64,000 nucleotides of DNA from Capronia americana (GCA_016110215.1 JADWQD010000017.1:310001-374000), one strand, 5' to 3'; numbered from the stretch's first letter, positions 1 to 10,773 are shown. Numbers and translations are program-made. The notes: a model not told the origin generated them from the letters alone.

Positions 1-36
1 AGTCATTGCCGCAATACTCACGCATAAATGGGACAG

Positions 37-376
37 GACATATCCCAGAAGAAAGCCAAGACCGTGGTCTTCTACAACGGCGTCCCGTCCGACACGATGC
101 AGCAGCGCAGCGAACCGGGCGGGGATGTCTTTGCTATCCAAGAGACGAACGGCGGGACCGTGGTGTTTGGTGGTGGATTGCCGATTTATGATGCTGAAGG
201 ATTGTGAGTTCCCTCGCCCCTGTTGAGCCGGGTGGCTGTGACTCTTGTTCCCCGGTTCCCATCTAACTGATCGCAGCTTTATCGGAGCCGTGGGTGTCAG
301 TGGAGGGTTGGTCGACCAGGATATGGATGTTGCGAAGGCGGCGGTGGAGGGGAGTGGTGTTGGGACGACAGGGTGA
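37..376 (+). CDS. GlcG/HbpS-like (DUF336) heme-binding-type protein, 3' part
   Basis: This is the C-terminal part of a protein of the GlcG/HbpS (DUF336) family, small proteins linked to heme or cofactor binding in bacteria and fungi. I read two exons, 37-203 and 277-376, joined across a 73-nt intron (GTGAGT donor, TCGCAG acceptor, CTAAC branch at 263-267). The joined protein shows the family's KAKT start, an RSEPGGDVF segment, a glycine-rich FGGGLPIYDAEG segment and a GAVGVSGG loop followed by QDMDVAKAA. Upstream of the ATG at 28 lie an in-frame TAA and a branch-like ACTCAC, so an intron probably ends at the AG at 35-36 and the 5' exons lie outside the window. The biochemical role in fungi is not established. 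Confidence 0.62.
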
Positions 377-1079
377 TTTACAATGAGTCGTGTCGAGGGG
401 GAAAATGACCATGGTTGGAACATGTATCGAAGCCAAGGATTCCATATTATAGCTTTGTGCTGTTCAAGTATTGCGGCTTGGGATGAGCTGCGGCTGTAAT
501 ACCGATATAGGGAAAGCATTTCCAGAACAAGCAATAACAGCGACCAACCGAGAGACCTGCCACAGTGTGAGAATGCCACTTGAGACGAGGTCCTGTAGGA
601 CATGAGAGTCTGCTCAATACTACAGTATGTCCAGCACCGAGTACAGAGTCCTGAGTCGGATAAGAGTCACATGCTGTAAGCAGGGCGTCGTTTCAGTGGT
701 CCTCATCCTCCGCATAGCGCAATCTGCGTCATCTTGTGCCCGTATTCTCAGGCATTAGGCCGCCAAGCCGTCATCCCCGCGAATGGGATCTCACAAGGCT
801 TACGCTGGTGCCAGTCAGCAAGGAAAGGCCGGGGAGAGATATATAATGCAGATTGAGGAGAGCTGAGCGTCTCGTCGAACCAACGTCTCTTCCGACAATC
901 ACGTCATTCTTCCCCCAAAGCCAGATTTCCCAGGCTTCAAACCCCAGATCTCGCAAAGGCTGGGTCGAAAATCAGGCAATCAGGAACCAAGGAATCAACC
1001 ATCAAGGCTCACGACGCAAGACTCCAACAACGAAAAGAGCTGTCCATATCGAACTCTCGAAGCGGCCGCGTCATCAGCC
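377..1079. other. Intergenic, no gene seen
   Basis: About 700 bases between the GlcG-like gene and the small basic ORF. Open frames here are short and lack any protein-like pattern. The stretch from about 850 is probably promoter and 5' leader of the gene starting at 1080. Confidence 0.5.
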
Positions 1080-1361
1080 ATGAGCTGGGCACCTTCATTC
1101 TACCAGAAAAGCAAACCCACACAGAGTAACGCCGGGATAGCGCAGCCCGGAGCCGGAGAGACCCAGCCTCGGCCAAGGCGTGGCGAGTACAACATGTTGA
1201 CCAAGCGCGGGAAACGACAGAATGATGTCCGCTGGCCGGAGCCGGATCCTTCGGCGCAGAGCGATGATGGTTCGCTGAGTGGGCTGAAGGAGAAGCTGCC
1301 CAAGAGGAAACCGAAGGAGTCGAGGTGGAGGCGATTGTTTGGGCGGCGGCGACGCAGGTAG
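1080..1361 (+). CDS. Small highly basic hypothetical protein (93 aa)
   Basis: This is an uninterrupted 93-residue frame with no family I recognise. It is hydrophilic and strongly basic. The N-terminal half is polar and proline-rich, residues 33-50 carry RRGEY and TKRGKRQ, an acidic/serine segment follows, and the C-terminus is almost purely Lys/Arg with two tryptophan-containing patches (ESRWRRLFGRRRRR). Such a tail could act as a nuclear or nucleic-acid-binding signal, but this is inference. There is no signal peptide or membrane segment. It could be a chance frame; the regular mix of residue classes and the abrupt end of a well-formed basic tail argue mildly for a real small gene. Confidence 0.4.
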   Translation: MSWAPSFYQKSKPTQSNAGIAQPGAGETQPRPRRGEYNMLTKRGKRQNDVRWPEPDPSAQSDDGSLSGLKEKLPKRKPKESRWRRLFGRRRRR

Positions 1362-2762
1362 TGGAGGTAGTGGAGGGTATTCTACATGGTTGATGAAGTG
1401 GTGATGGGGAGGGAGATCGGACTACGGCCAGGATCCCGGTCTCAGGGGCGTTGTGTCGATATGCAATGGGAGTCTCTTTCTCCAGTAACAGCTCATTCCA
1501 GAAGCGGAGTGGTCGGTGCGGCAAAAACGACACCTTCGGGAAATCGGCTTCTGCAGAGAATGAGCTTGTGTCGCTTCCACTGAAGTCGAGGCTGCCTCGA
1601 TACTAGGCTCACAGGGCGAATCGAGCCAGTGTTTGGAATGACTTATATGCGAAGCCTTGAGTAGGAACATTGGCGTATGCAACGTATTCCATGGGGTATA
1701 GGAGAGGTATCGCATTTTATAACTAGAGCCCGTATGGCCCGGCGTCAACCAGTATAGTAGATTTCGTTCATTAAGAAACCAGTGCAGTTTGGCGATCGAT
1801 TGCACACAGCAGTCTGTAAGGGGGCCTCCTGCGTAGTTGCGGCTGGTCTGCTGCCGGTCCTGCAGATGTTAGTTCTGATCGTGTACAAGTCATACCATGT
1901 GTTATTGTTTAGCTGTCGCAGAGTGTAGGGTCAAGTTGTTGTCATAGAAGGAGTGTATCCAAGGTCGTGCGGCCATCGCCCTCGTGAGAAGTGGTAATTC
2001 CGATCTGCATACATTTTTGCAGTTCGGTTTGTTCTCCTGGGCTGCAAGAGTGGCTTGTCATTCTCTGGCAGAGAAGCACGATGAGCAGTTTCAGCAGTGC
2101 AGGTACGAGTAGATGTCAATGATGATGGGAAGTCCTTTTCCTCGTGTAATAGATCATCCGAGCCATCAACTCTTCGGTTCGGGTCTTATAAACATGAAAA
2201 GACCCGTAAGTAGGGGGAAGTTTCGAGAGTTCAAAGTGAGGGAAGACAGAAATAACAAGATGGATTACATAATTGAAAGGGAAAGCTCGGCAGATCCTCA
2301 GATCCTCAGATCACATGCTGACGCGCGCAACACGCGTTCGTTCGCTTTTCAACCCGTTCTCTCGAAAGCGGTATGCGGCAGTTGAGCGCGGCGCTTGAGC
2401 TGGAGTGTGTACTGACGGCACAGAGGAACGGCGGTCGGATCGACAAAAGGGCATCCCTAACGATACCGGCTGCAAGCATAACTTTCAACATGGTGATCTT
2501 CTGATCGACTTACAATACTTGTTACTTAATATGAGACGAGGGCACTTCGCGCAAAGTCCGTGGTCTTGACATCAAATTGCTGACAACCTCAGCCGCCGGA
2601 CTGTTAGATTCGTTCCAATTGGGCCACGCACCCCGCGACGTCCGATCGGCGTGTCCAGGACAGTCATCCAGTTCTCTCCTACAGCCAACACTACGAGGTA
2701 CTGTGCACCCCTACTTTACTTGCCTGATTGTTGTCGGGATCTCACACACAACACATACAAGC
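1362..2762. other. Intergenic, no gene seen
   Basis: About 1.4 kb without a supportable gene. It contains a short direct repeat of an 8-base unit (CAGATCCT, 2291-2312, nearly three copies) and a TATAAA-like stretch near 2188. The right end is the leader region of the gene at 2982 and runs into a microsatellite. Confidence 0.5.
2291..2312. repeat. Short tandem repeat, 8-bp unit
   Basis: Nearly three direct copies of CAGATCCT. No function is suggested. Confidence 0.7.
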
Positions 2763-2968
2763 ACAGCACAGCACAGCACAGCACACCNNNNNNNNNNNNN
2801 NNNNNNNNNNNNNNNNNNNNNNNNNNNNNNNNNNNNNNNNNNNNNNNNNNNNNNNNNNNNNNNNNNNNNNNNNNNNNNNNNNNCACCAACACCAACACCA
2901 ACACCAACACCAACACCAACACCAACACCAACACCAACACCAACACCAACACCAACACCAACACCAAC
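2763..2968. repeat. Microsatellite with assembly gap (CACAG-type, 96 Ns, CACCAA repeat)
   Basis: A CACAG-like repeat (about 2763-2787) runs into 96 Ns (2788-2883), followed by about 14 copies of CACCAA (2884-2968). The gap is evidently an unresolved or masked simple repeat. The repeat ends only about 13 bases before the start codon at 2982, so it lies in the leader or proximal promoter of that gene. Its frame would encode Pro-Thr repeats, but no in-frame ATG is visible upstream. Confidence 0.9.
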
Positions 2969-2981
2969 TACTGTAATTATC

Positions 2982-3491
2982 ATGCCCTCCTCACCATCCC
3001 CGATCCCCGCCTTCTACCGCCTCTTCTTTCCCACCCTCGACCCGCTCATCGCCCTCACCGGCTCCCTCACCCACCTCCTTTCCCCCCGCACAATCCTCAC
3101 GCTCTATAACCCGTCCGCGGCCCTCCCGCCCGCCGTCGAGACAACAACCCTCTTAGACATCATTGCCGCGTACCTCCTCGCCACCACGCCCTTGCAGGTC
3201 ATCATGCTGAGACTCCGCCCCGACGACGTGGCCCTGTGGAAGTGCTTGCAGGGGAGTCTGCTCGTGCAGGACGTGGGGATCGTTGCGGCGGTGGTGCGGT
3301 CGTTGAGTGCTCAGGGCAGGCTTGATCGCCCGGGCTTGATCACGGCGGCGGAGTGGGGGAATCTTGCGGTCCTAGCGGGCGTGGGGATCTTGAGGGCGGC
3401 ATTTCTGTTAGGGTTAGGGATTGGTGATGATCGTGAAAGTGGGAAGGGGAAGGTACAAGGAAAGGGAAAGGGGGAGGTAAAGACGGCTTGA
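2982..3491 (+). CDS. Four-helix membrane protein, DUF7704-like (169 aa)
   Basis: This is a 169-residue integral membrane protein resembling the fungal DUF7704 family, whose function is unknown. Hydrophobic segments lie at about residues 11-33 (after an AFYRLFF motif typical of the family's start), 52-73, 83-108 and 121-140, consistent with four membrane spans. The tail is short and rich in Gly/Lys. I chose the ATG at 2982 because it is the first ATG in this frame and gives the family-like N-terminus PIPAFYRLFFPTLDPL; everything upstream in frame is microsatellite. It is uninterrupted and convergent with the permease gene downstream, with about 245 bases between the two stops. Confidence 0.72.
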   Translation: MPSSPSPIPAFYRLFFPTLDPLIALTGSLTHLLSPRTILTLYNPSAALPPAVETTTLLDIIAAYLLATTPLQVIMLRLRPDDVALWKCLQGSLLVQDVGIVAAVVRSLSAQGRLDRPGLITAAEWGNLAVLAGVGILRAAFLLGLGIGDDRESGKGKVQGKGKGEVKTA

Positions 3492-3735
3492 AGCAGCGGA
3501 TGGTCAGCACGTAGCTACGAACTAGACACTTGACTGACTTACGGGCGAGTGAGGCACTAATACGCAAGTCCTGTGAGTTGTACACTCTATACTGTACTGT
3601 ATTAGTGTTGGCACGACGAGAAAGCTCTATCGAACTTGCCATGTACGTTTTGTGCAATGAATATCAATGTGATGCGTGCTGACTATCAGTCGCTGTTGCT
3701 GAATATGCAAAGCGTCTAGTGCTATGTGCTTCTTC

Positions 3736-5808
3736 TCATCCTGCTACATGGCGAGCGCGAGAGTGAGGGCTCAGGTACGAGTCTTCTGGATCCTCCTCCT
3801 CCTCCTCCTCCTCCTCCTCCTCCTCGTCTTCAACTTCAGTCTCAACTACAAACATATCTTCCAGCCTGGCCTTATTTGGCAGGAATGATCTCTGTCCTGA
3901 CGGACCGCGAATCCCTAGGCCGCCTCCGTCCTCGGTCAATGATTCTTGACTATTTGCAGCGTCGGATGACCAATCCCGCAGCAGAGGTGTGCCGACAATA
4001 GGCGACTCGGCGTTGTTCTTCATCTGCCAAAATAACCAATAGACGGCACCGAAACCAATGATACCGAGCGATGTAGCCGGGTAGGCATAGTACGCGAATC
4101 TCCCGTTGTTGCTGCTCTTGTCTGGTCCGGGGTTGATCCACGGAAAGATGAGCAGAAGGGCGTTACTGGCAAGGAACACAATCGTATGCACCCGAGGGGC
4201 AGGGCACGGACTTTGCCAGCGCTCGTGCGGTGCAGTTTGCAAGTACAGAAGGCCTCCTGCGACGGCAACGGAAAGGACAGAGACCGGGTAGCCGCCAATT
4301 TCGACCAGGAAAGTGTAGATCTCGCCAGGAGGGGGCAGTACGATCACCAGGACACTAACGAGCCAGTGCAAGAAGAGACCGGGTGCCGGGGCACCAACAG
4401 CGTTCTTCCTGCGCCAGAAATTCGAGGCCGGAAGAAGTCCTTGCGCTCCGAGCTCCTGGTTGACTCGAGCTTGGGCGAAAGAAGTGGCGGCGATGTTCCC
4501 GAAAGCTGAGATGATGATAAAGCAGGGCAGAATCCGCTCACCCCATAACGGCCCAAAGATATTGCGGAGATAGTGGCTGGCGACAACGACACCTGAAGAG
4601 CGAAAATCATCTTTCTCCACGGCGCAGAAGTACGCGACGTTGGCCAGTATATACCCCAGCGATGCGAGGCTGAGAGCGACTGGACCTGCGACTCTGATCG
4701 TGGAGATCGGGTCGCGTACTTCTGACATGACCTGATTCGCTGTGTTGTAGCCGCGAAAGCAGTAGAGAACTTGGAGCAACGCAGTCGCATAGTTGTACGG
4801 CTTGGAACTGGTACCGGCCCATATCGACGTGAAATTCTGCTGCGCAATGGAGCCCGACCCTGACGTTGCAGGGACTCGACCGATGCTGGCAATACCGCTG
4901 AGTATAACAGCGGCAAGAATCAACATCTTGCCCACACCAAGAACATTGATGATGCGGAGCCCTGTAGACGGCGCTTGTGCGTGCAGGAAGCAAGCCAGCG
5001 AGATGACAAAGACAGCGATACCGCGTACGTTCCAGACATTTGGCTGAAATCCCAAGGCCGAGACCGCATAATTTCCCAGGATGATACAATTTGGTGTACT
5101 GAATCCCAGAACGACGACGTACGCCATGAACATGCAGGTGGCCAGCATTTTCGGTCGTCGGAAGATGCGTTCGAGATAGACTCTTTCTCCACCTGAGCGA
5201 GGCAACGCAGTTCCAAGGTCGAGGTATACCGACAGCCCGCAGAATGAGATTACGGCACCCACAAACCAGATGACGAGTGTCATTCCAACCGAGCCGACCT
5301 CAGTAAATACAGAAGACGGTACCGAGTATACCCCGACCCCAATGGTCTTGCCCAGTATGAGATTGATGGCGGAGAAAGTTGTGAGTTCATTTTGCCCGAG
5401 GACATGTTTTGGTTGATCTATCAGGCTTGGCGTTATCGATTGAGCACTGAGAGGGAGGAACTGGTCCCTGACACCATCCCGGCACAACGAAGATAGGTGT
5501 AAGGACTCTGGCTGGAGGCTTGCTGGTTTTGTTGACCTGCCCTTCTTAGAGTTACCATGGCGACTGGAGGAGTTGTCCTTCGTTGGCAGCTTGAACGTCA
5601 GTCCTGAATAGATTATGGGGCGTCCTTCTTCCTTTCGAGCGGAAGCAGAGATGTCCGATTGCTCAGGGCTCGATGTCGGGCCTGGAACTTTTGGTGTCCG
5701 TGAGATGCGTGGAGTGACAGGCGAGCGACAATCGTACGCGGGTGATAATAAGAAGGGTGTTGCGATTCCGGTGGCCAAGCCCTCGCCCAAGGATCTTGGC
5801 CGTTCCAT
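3736..5808 (-). CDS. MUP-type (methionine permease-like) amino-acid transporter
   Basis: This is a 690-residue APC-superfamily amino-acid permease closest in pattern to yeast Mup1/Mup3 methionine permeases, expected at the plasma membrane as a proton-coupled importer. The cytosolic N-terminus is about 140 residues long. The transport core begins with the helix-1 motif KTIGVGVYSVPSS and continues with LPRSGGERVYLE (family loop 2-3 signature), a YCFRGYNTANQV segment in helix 6, NIAATSFAQARVNQELG (helix 8 and loop), and about 12 hydrophobic segments in total. The C-terminal tail carries a run of glutamates encoded by a GAG repeat (CCT on the plus strand, 3791-3826). No intron is needed. The substrate is inferred from the family only; other small neutral amino acids are possible. 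Confidence 0.86.
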   Translation of the reverse strand: MERPRSLGEGLATGIATPFLLSPAYDCRSPVTPRISRTPKVPGPTSSPEQSDISASARKEEGRPIIYSGLTFKLPTKDNSSSRHGNSKKGRSTKPASLQPESLHLSSLCRDGVRDQFLPLSAQSITPSLIDQPKHVLGQNELTTFSAINLILGKTIGVGVYSVPSSVFTEVGSVGMTLVIWFVGAVISFCGLSVYLDLGTALPRSGGERVYLERIFRRPKMLATCMFMAYVVVLGFSTPNCIILGNYAVSALGFQPNVWNVRGIAVFVISLACFLHAQAPSTGLRIINVLGVGKMLILAAVILSGIASIGRVPATSGSGSIAQQNFTSIWAGTSSKPYNYATALLQVLYCFRGYNTANQVMSEVRDPISTIRVAGPVALSLASLGYILANVAYFCAVEKDDFRSSGVVVASHYLRNIFGPLWGERILPCFIIISAFGNIAATSFAQARVNQELGAQGLLPASNFWRRKNAVGAPAPGLFLHWLVSVLVIVLPPPGEIYTFLVEIGGYPVSVLSVAVAGGLLYLQTAPHERWQSPCPAPRVHTIVFLASNALLLIFPWINPGPDKSSNNGRFAYYAYPATSLGIIGFGAVYWLFWQMKNNAESPIVGTPLLRDWSSDAANSQESLTEDGGGLGIRGPSGQRSFLPNKARLEDMFVVETEVEDEEEEEEEEEEEDPEDSYLSPHSRARHVAG
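3791..3826. repeat. Trinucleotide repeat coding a poly-Glu run
   Basis: Twelve CCT units on the plus strand read as GAG codons on the minus strand, giving an acidic run near the C-terminus of the permease. The length may be polymorphic between strains. Confidence 0.85.
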
Positions 5809-8386
5809 GTTGAGATGGAAACGTGCTCAATGGGGCGGTCTACTTGCTCAATTCCTAATTCTTGCTCAAGCAACGAATGCCAAGTCGGCTCATGCGACCA
5901 GTACCTTGATCAACGTGGAATTTGTGAGATATATATCAGTGCTGCACAATGCCAGATGCAAAGCTTCTGAATTCTAGCAGGAAACCCAAAAGAAAGTAAT
6001 GCATGAGTGACTTTCATGGCCGAAACTGCACAGAGGGGGACTGCTCCGAACGGGCACGACTGGCACGACTGGCGAGAGGCTCCAACTGTGAATGGCACTT
6101 ACCTGTGACACGATGCATGGCTCAATCGCTTCCCCGACAGCATTTGACGATCAGTCGAGAAAAAGCGAAGGTCCGAAACAGTGGAACGGCAATTCGTGAA
6201 TGCCATCTTGTTTCAATGCGTGTCGGTTGGTGCTCCATGGTCCTCGATGAAACAATTCTTGGCGTTGATCAGGGGCCATTGTCACAGCCCGGCCGTACTT
6301 GACTCCACTAACGACTGGTGTCGACGGTCCTACTGCATTCTTAATCTGGACCTTTTGCCGTAGTCCCAGCGAAGGCTTCAGTCCTCAGTGAGTATTGACC
6401 GTTGCTTCCGCTGGAGAGGAGCCGAGACTGGTAGATAGATCAACTTCGCAGTTGCTGTCGTGGATCCAGAGCACAGACATGGTCAGTAGGGGAGGAACAA
6501 GGACGATTACAAGTGCGTCTCAAAGCTGAGACGACGGCCTAGGTCAAGTTGCCACCGTCGCAAATATACACGGGGCCACACTTGTGAACTCTTCTTGGCC
6601 AAGGCCCGACAACCACATCCTGAATTCACTTTAATAGTGACCTCTGGCAGAGAGAAGCTGATCTCCCAGAGCCGACCTAGTCCGCTTGCCTTGCAGTTCG
6701 AATGGAGCAAAGCCAAGTGCGGGTTTGAGAAATATTGCTGAACAGGCAAGGAGGATTACTCGGGAAAGTGTGAAGCTGTAGGTTGAATCGAGTGGCGACG
6801 GACCTGGAGTATCATCGTCAACCAGGAATGCTCTTTCCAGAAGAACGCGTATGAGGAGGGTGATGGACGTGATTTGGTTAAGTTGGCCGGACCGAGATCG
6901 AACAAAGATGTCGACTTCGCATATCCGGCGTTTGCCATGTGGGCGATGATTGATCGACAAGCGCTCCGGGCCTCAAAGGTGACCGCAAGAGGCGATGTGC
7001 TACATTTTAGAGATGGGTGAATGTTACTGAGATTCGAACGAAGTATATTATATATTTGGTGTCATTAGCTCGGGTTCTCAGCTTGTTTTCCTACAGTGGT
7101 TGGCTTCGCAAGCCTGAAGCTCTTTTCATTGAATCGTGATTTTCTCCAGTCATCATCCAGTATATCCCAAGTCAGTCTTCCTCAAGTGCCTAAATCGTAT
7201 CGGCGACACCCTTGGGAAAATAGCAGATGTCACCGAAACCTAATTGCTGGAGCTGATAGCTTCCCTCAGCATCGACTGACGAGACAACAGGGAGCACGAC
7301 TGCACGAAGCATCATTCAGCCTATTGAAGTTTGGCCACATCCCGGAGTCCTTCATCAAGTGCCTCACGTAAAATTTCACGAGTGCAGTCCGGAAGGGCGC
7401 CACTCCTCAGATGCTGCTGCGTGGCTACATACTACTGTGTACAGTATATCCTTACTCTGGGTCAGGTCATTCATTGATGTCCTGGGTTCTGGTCCATCCA
7501 CCTTCCCATTTCGCGATGCCCGGTCACGTTATTACAATGCAGCAGCTCGGGGAGCAAGGGAGGATCTACACCTAGCAGCGTCTTGATGAGTGTATATATT
7601 CAGCTGTGTACGGAGTAGATGCTGCGACTTAGAAAGAGATGGCAGACTCGAGCAACAGGGTAACAACGACGGGTACACAGTACTCTATGTTCTAAGCATC
7701 AGTGCTCCTCCGTAGCTGTCTCCGTCATTTCCCGAGCTCAGCCTCGCCCGTAGGATACGAGGCTGTCATCTTCCGAACCATTTCGGCATACTTCGCACCT
7801 GCGTCGCGTCCGGTTCATTGACTCAGAAGCACGGCGTTGATATTTGCTCGCCTTTTGATTGCACGAATTCTCCTACTTCCTGGACCGGTAAGAGGCAACG
7901 CAGTGCTATGTCCAAAGCTCTTGTGAAGCGACTTCGCGGCTGTGGGGCTGTATTGCATGCTGTATTCACGAACCCGGGGCTGGAGATCCAGGACGTGACC
8001 CTCTCGCGTGGGCTCTGCTATTTATGTAGGCGGCATGGTAAAAGTATCGGTGTGGTACAAGCTGGGAAACAGTACGGCACCAAAATTCCTACAACATGTG
8101 GTGTGGATCGAGCAAAGCTTCAGGACGCAATTCCTTGACTCGAGGCGATACTTTTCTGTCTTCTGTGCCTCATAACTCTCGAGCGTAAGCTTAAGCCAGC
8201 AGAAAATGATGTACAACAAAGAAGTCTCAAGCCTATCCTGGTTTGTTCGCAAACACATCCATCTGTCATTAAGTCCCCAAATTCCGTCCCGTCCGACCCC
8301 TAAATCTCCCTGAACCTAACCTCGTCCAGCAAGACGACACCGCCGCAGCCTTGCCCAGTTCGTAACCACATGCCATCCTCATCAAT
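5809..8386. other. Long gene-poor stretch
   Basis: About 2.6 kb without a supportable gene. Frames of 60-110 codons occur on both strands (for example 6631-6960 minus and 7818-8138 plus), but they show no domain pattern, overlap each other and lack a convincing codon pattern. One copy of the recurrent 9-mer TACGGAGTA lies at 7609-7617. No transposase or reverse-transcriptase remnant was recognised. Non-coding RNA cannot be excluded by eye. Confidence 0.5.
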
Positions 8387-9270
8387 TTACGACGTAGTGC
8401 CCCGACTTCTTGTTCTCGAACCAATACCATCAGTGGCCCGCGGCGTAGGCTCTTTCTTCTGCTTCTTAGCAGATGCCACGCCCTTTGGTCGCCCGGGTCT
8501 CTTCTTCTCTGCTGGCTTGGCTTCTTCCTTCTTCTTCTCCTCTTCCTTTTCCTTCTCTTCTTCCTCCTCCTTCTTCTCTTCAGCCCTCTTTGCAGCGGCG
8601 GCAGCGGCTGCACCCTTCTTGCCCTTGGGGGCGGCAGCCTCCTTTTTTGCCGGCTCCTTCTTTTGCTTCTTGGCAGCAGGTTCTTTGGCCTTGACAGTCT
8701 TGCCCTCCGCGTTTTCTTCCAGCGGTTCGTCTTTCTTCTCTTCAGCCTCGTCCTGTTTGTCTACCTCCACTTCGTCGTGCTTCCTCTTTTCGCCATTCTG
8801 GGACTCAGTTTCAGTCTCTTTAACTGTTTCCTCTTTGTCACCGGAGTCGTCGGCGGCAGCATTGCCGTTGGCTTTCTCCTCGATATTGAGCTCGGAGGCC
8901 CTCTTCACCACGTCGTTGCCGGATCGCTCGACGCGGACGGCAGGGTTGCTCGGGTCAGCGTTCTTCTTGACCTTGTTACCGCGCTTGGAGGTGATGGCGA
9001 GCTCGCCCTCTTTCTTCGTCTCGGCGACGGTGCCGCCGGGTTGACCGCTGCCCCAGTTCCATGTCACTGCAATGATGATCGGTTAGCGTGGGTTCCGCCA
9101 TTGACTGTTGTACAACAGATGCGCGTCGTTTCAGATCACACAATCCAGCAGGCCGGGGGCGATGCAAGCAGAGCGACGCGCACGCGCATCTACGGCGCAT
9201 CTCGGCGAAGCTCTCCTGAGTAGATAGAAGACGTACCTTTGTCTCCTTTCTCAGGCTCTTCGGGCGGCAT
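8387..9270 (-). CDS. Hva1-type TUDOR-domain protein with AT-hook
   Basis: This is a 237-residue protein of the 'hypervirulence-associated protein, TUDOR domain' (Hva1) family. Exon 1 is only 34 nt (9270-9237, encoding MPPEEPEKGDK plus one base). A 170-nt intron (9236-9067, GTACGT donor, TTGCAG acceptor) follows, then exon 2 runs 9066-8387. The splice restores the family core KGDKVTWNWGSGQPGGTV, and the domain continues to NPAVRVERSGNDVVKRASEL (about residues 9-73). The rest is a long Lys/Glu/Ala-rich disordered region with KKQKK-type nuclear signals and a C-terminal AT-hook core (KRPGRPKG). A nuclear, chromatin-associated role is inferred from these motifs. The tiny first exon is easily missed by gene finders. 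Confidence 0.85.
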
Positions 9271-10381
9271 AGTGACGTCAGCGCGTGATCGCTGGTCGAG
9301 TACCTCCAATTGGAGGGAGTTCAAGTGCGAATAGAAGTCAGCAATGCGATCGCAAAGCTTTTGCGACCAAGGTGATGGATAAATCGAGATAGATTTCAGC
9401 GGTAGAGGGACGATAGAAAGGGGGAGAGGTCGAAGAGAAGATGTTGTTGGGTCAGCTCTGGGGGGAGACAGGTAGGACGCACGTCGCGATGCGGCCCATC
9501 AGCGCCCGCGCCAGCGGTTGCTGTGGGTGAGCTTTGCGGGCATGCGGGCTTGGGGCTGGTGGCTTCCCCTAAGCGACAAGCTCCAGCCCCCCATAAAAAC
9601 CCGTCGCATGAGTGCCCACAGCGATGCCACGCGCGGGAGACGCGTTTAAAGTTGTTCTCGTTTCAGCAGCTTCCCAGCCAACAGCATGTCCAAACAAACA
9701 CGCGTTGCATAGTGCAGGAGAGCTTTTCCAGGAGCTCCATGTCGGTTCGAGGAAGCAACATCCGCAGGGCGAGGATTAGTGGCTTGCTTTTAGCGCAAGG
9801 ACATCTGAGCTCCCTGGCCATCGCTTTGAGGTTTGAACTCTCTGGTAGTTCTGTATCTTACGCAAGTGGCCAGCAGCCACTTTCCTTCGCGATGCAAAGG
9901 ATGCCCCGGCACGGTTTCATCAAACATCAAATTGTCCACATTCACGCCGACGAGCTGCGAGTTAATTGGTGATGGGCAATGACAGGCTCCTCGGGAATGA
10001 GTACTGCATTATGTGTCCAGTTGTGGAAAATGACGAGAACAAGTTTGTACATACAAATTTGACGCAGACGTGCCTTCCGGATAGACACACCTTCCCCAAT
10101 TAAAATTGTCCTGATCTTTTTGCTGTAAGGCATCATGTTGAATCCTCAACTTCGATTACGAGCATCGCTTAGCGCACTGACCGATTTGAAAAGTTCATCT
10201 GTGAATGACTAGTGCTACGGGTACCGAGCTAATGTCAAGGGAAGCAAAGACGCATTCATTATGTATTGCAGAACTCGTAAAGGTGTTTCCAGTGAACATT
10301 TAACGTGACGTTGAATAGATATTTGTAATCGTACACAGACCCATGGATGATCATTCCATCTGTCAAAAGATCGAGTTCCTA
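9271..10381. other. Intergenic, no gene seen
   Basis: Promoter of the Hva1-type gene on the left and the 3' flank of the small protein gene on the right. A frame at 9523-9972 has no protein-like pattern and was not accepted. Confidence 0.5.
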
Positions 10382-10773
10382 CTACCCACGAATAGCGCTA
10401 GTACCATCGTCCGGTCCTGGCAGCCCTTCCTCATCACCTGGCTCGCGATAGATGCCAGACTTGCCCGCTCCTCGCGTGCGCTCGGCGATAATGTTACTCT
10501 CATCAATTGCTTCGGTATCATCTCGAGCTATGCGCAACAGTCAGTATCATACACCGTCCCTCGCGTATCGCTACTATTGGGCAACGAACCTAGCTGCGCG
10601 TCTGAGTCGGCCGTCCTCTCGTCGATAGGATCCTCAATGCGAGCCTCATCACCCACGACGGGGATCTGGCTCTGGCCAGTTCGAGACTTGTAGTCGTTTT
10701 GCGTAGTGTCGGCAGTATGTGCGCCTTCAACGCCCTCACCGCTGGGCTGATATTCGTTGTTTGGTGCAGACAT
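10382..10773 (-). CDS. Small hydrophilic hypothetical protein (109 aa, two exons)
   Basis: This is a two-exon gene for a 109-residue hydrophilic, probably disordered protein. Exon 1 is 10773-10590, a 62-nt intron follows (10589-10528, GTTCGT donor, CATAG acceptor), and exon 2 is 10527-10382. The splice joins ADSDAQLA to RDDTEAIDESNIIAERTRG without a frame break and removes the cysteine-rich read-through seen when the intron is not spliced. The protein is rich in Asp, Glu, Gly and Ser and ends in GDEEGLPGPDDGTSAIRG. No membrane segment or known domain is visible, and I do not recognise a family. The even composition across both exons supports the model. Confidence 0.66.

Noticed and set aside
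853..1083. Open frame just before the small basic protein
   Set aside because: It overlaps the start of the next frame, is Arg/Ser/Gln-rich without pattern and fits better as a leader.
6631..6960. 109-codon minus-strand frame in the gene-poor stretch
   Set aside because: It has one hydrophobic patch but no recognisable family or gene context, and other overlapping frames are equally long.
5809..8386. Transposon or RIP-degraded element in the gene-poor stretch
   Set aside because: No terminal repeats, transposase or polymerase motifs, or strong AT/TpA bias could be seen by eye.
8269..8613. Lys/Arg-rich minus-strand frame overlapping the Hva1-type gene
   Set aside because: It is the out-of-frame reading of the AAG/GAG-rich linker of that gene.
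9523..9972. 149-codon open frame upstream of the Hva1-type gene
   Set aside because: No domain-like pattern; begins in GC-rich promoter DNA and ends in AT-rich spacer.
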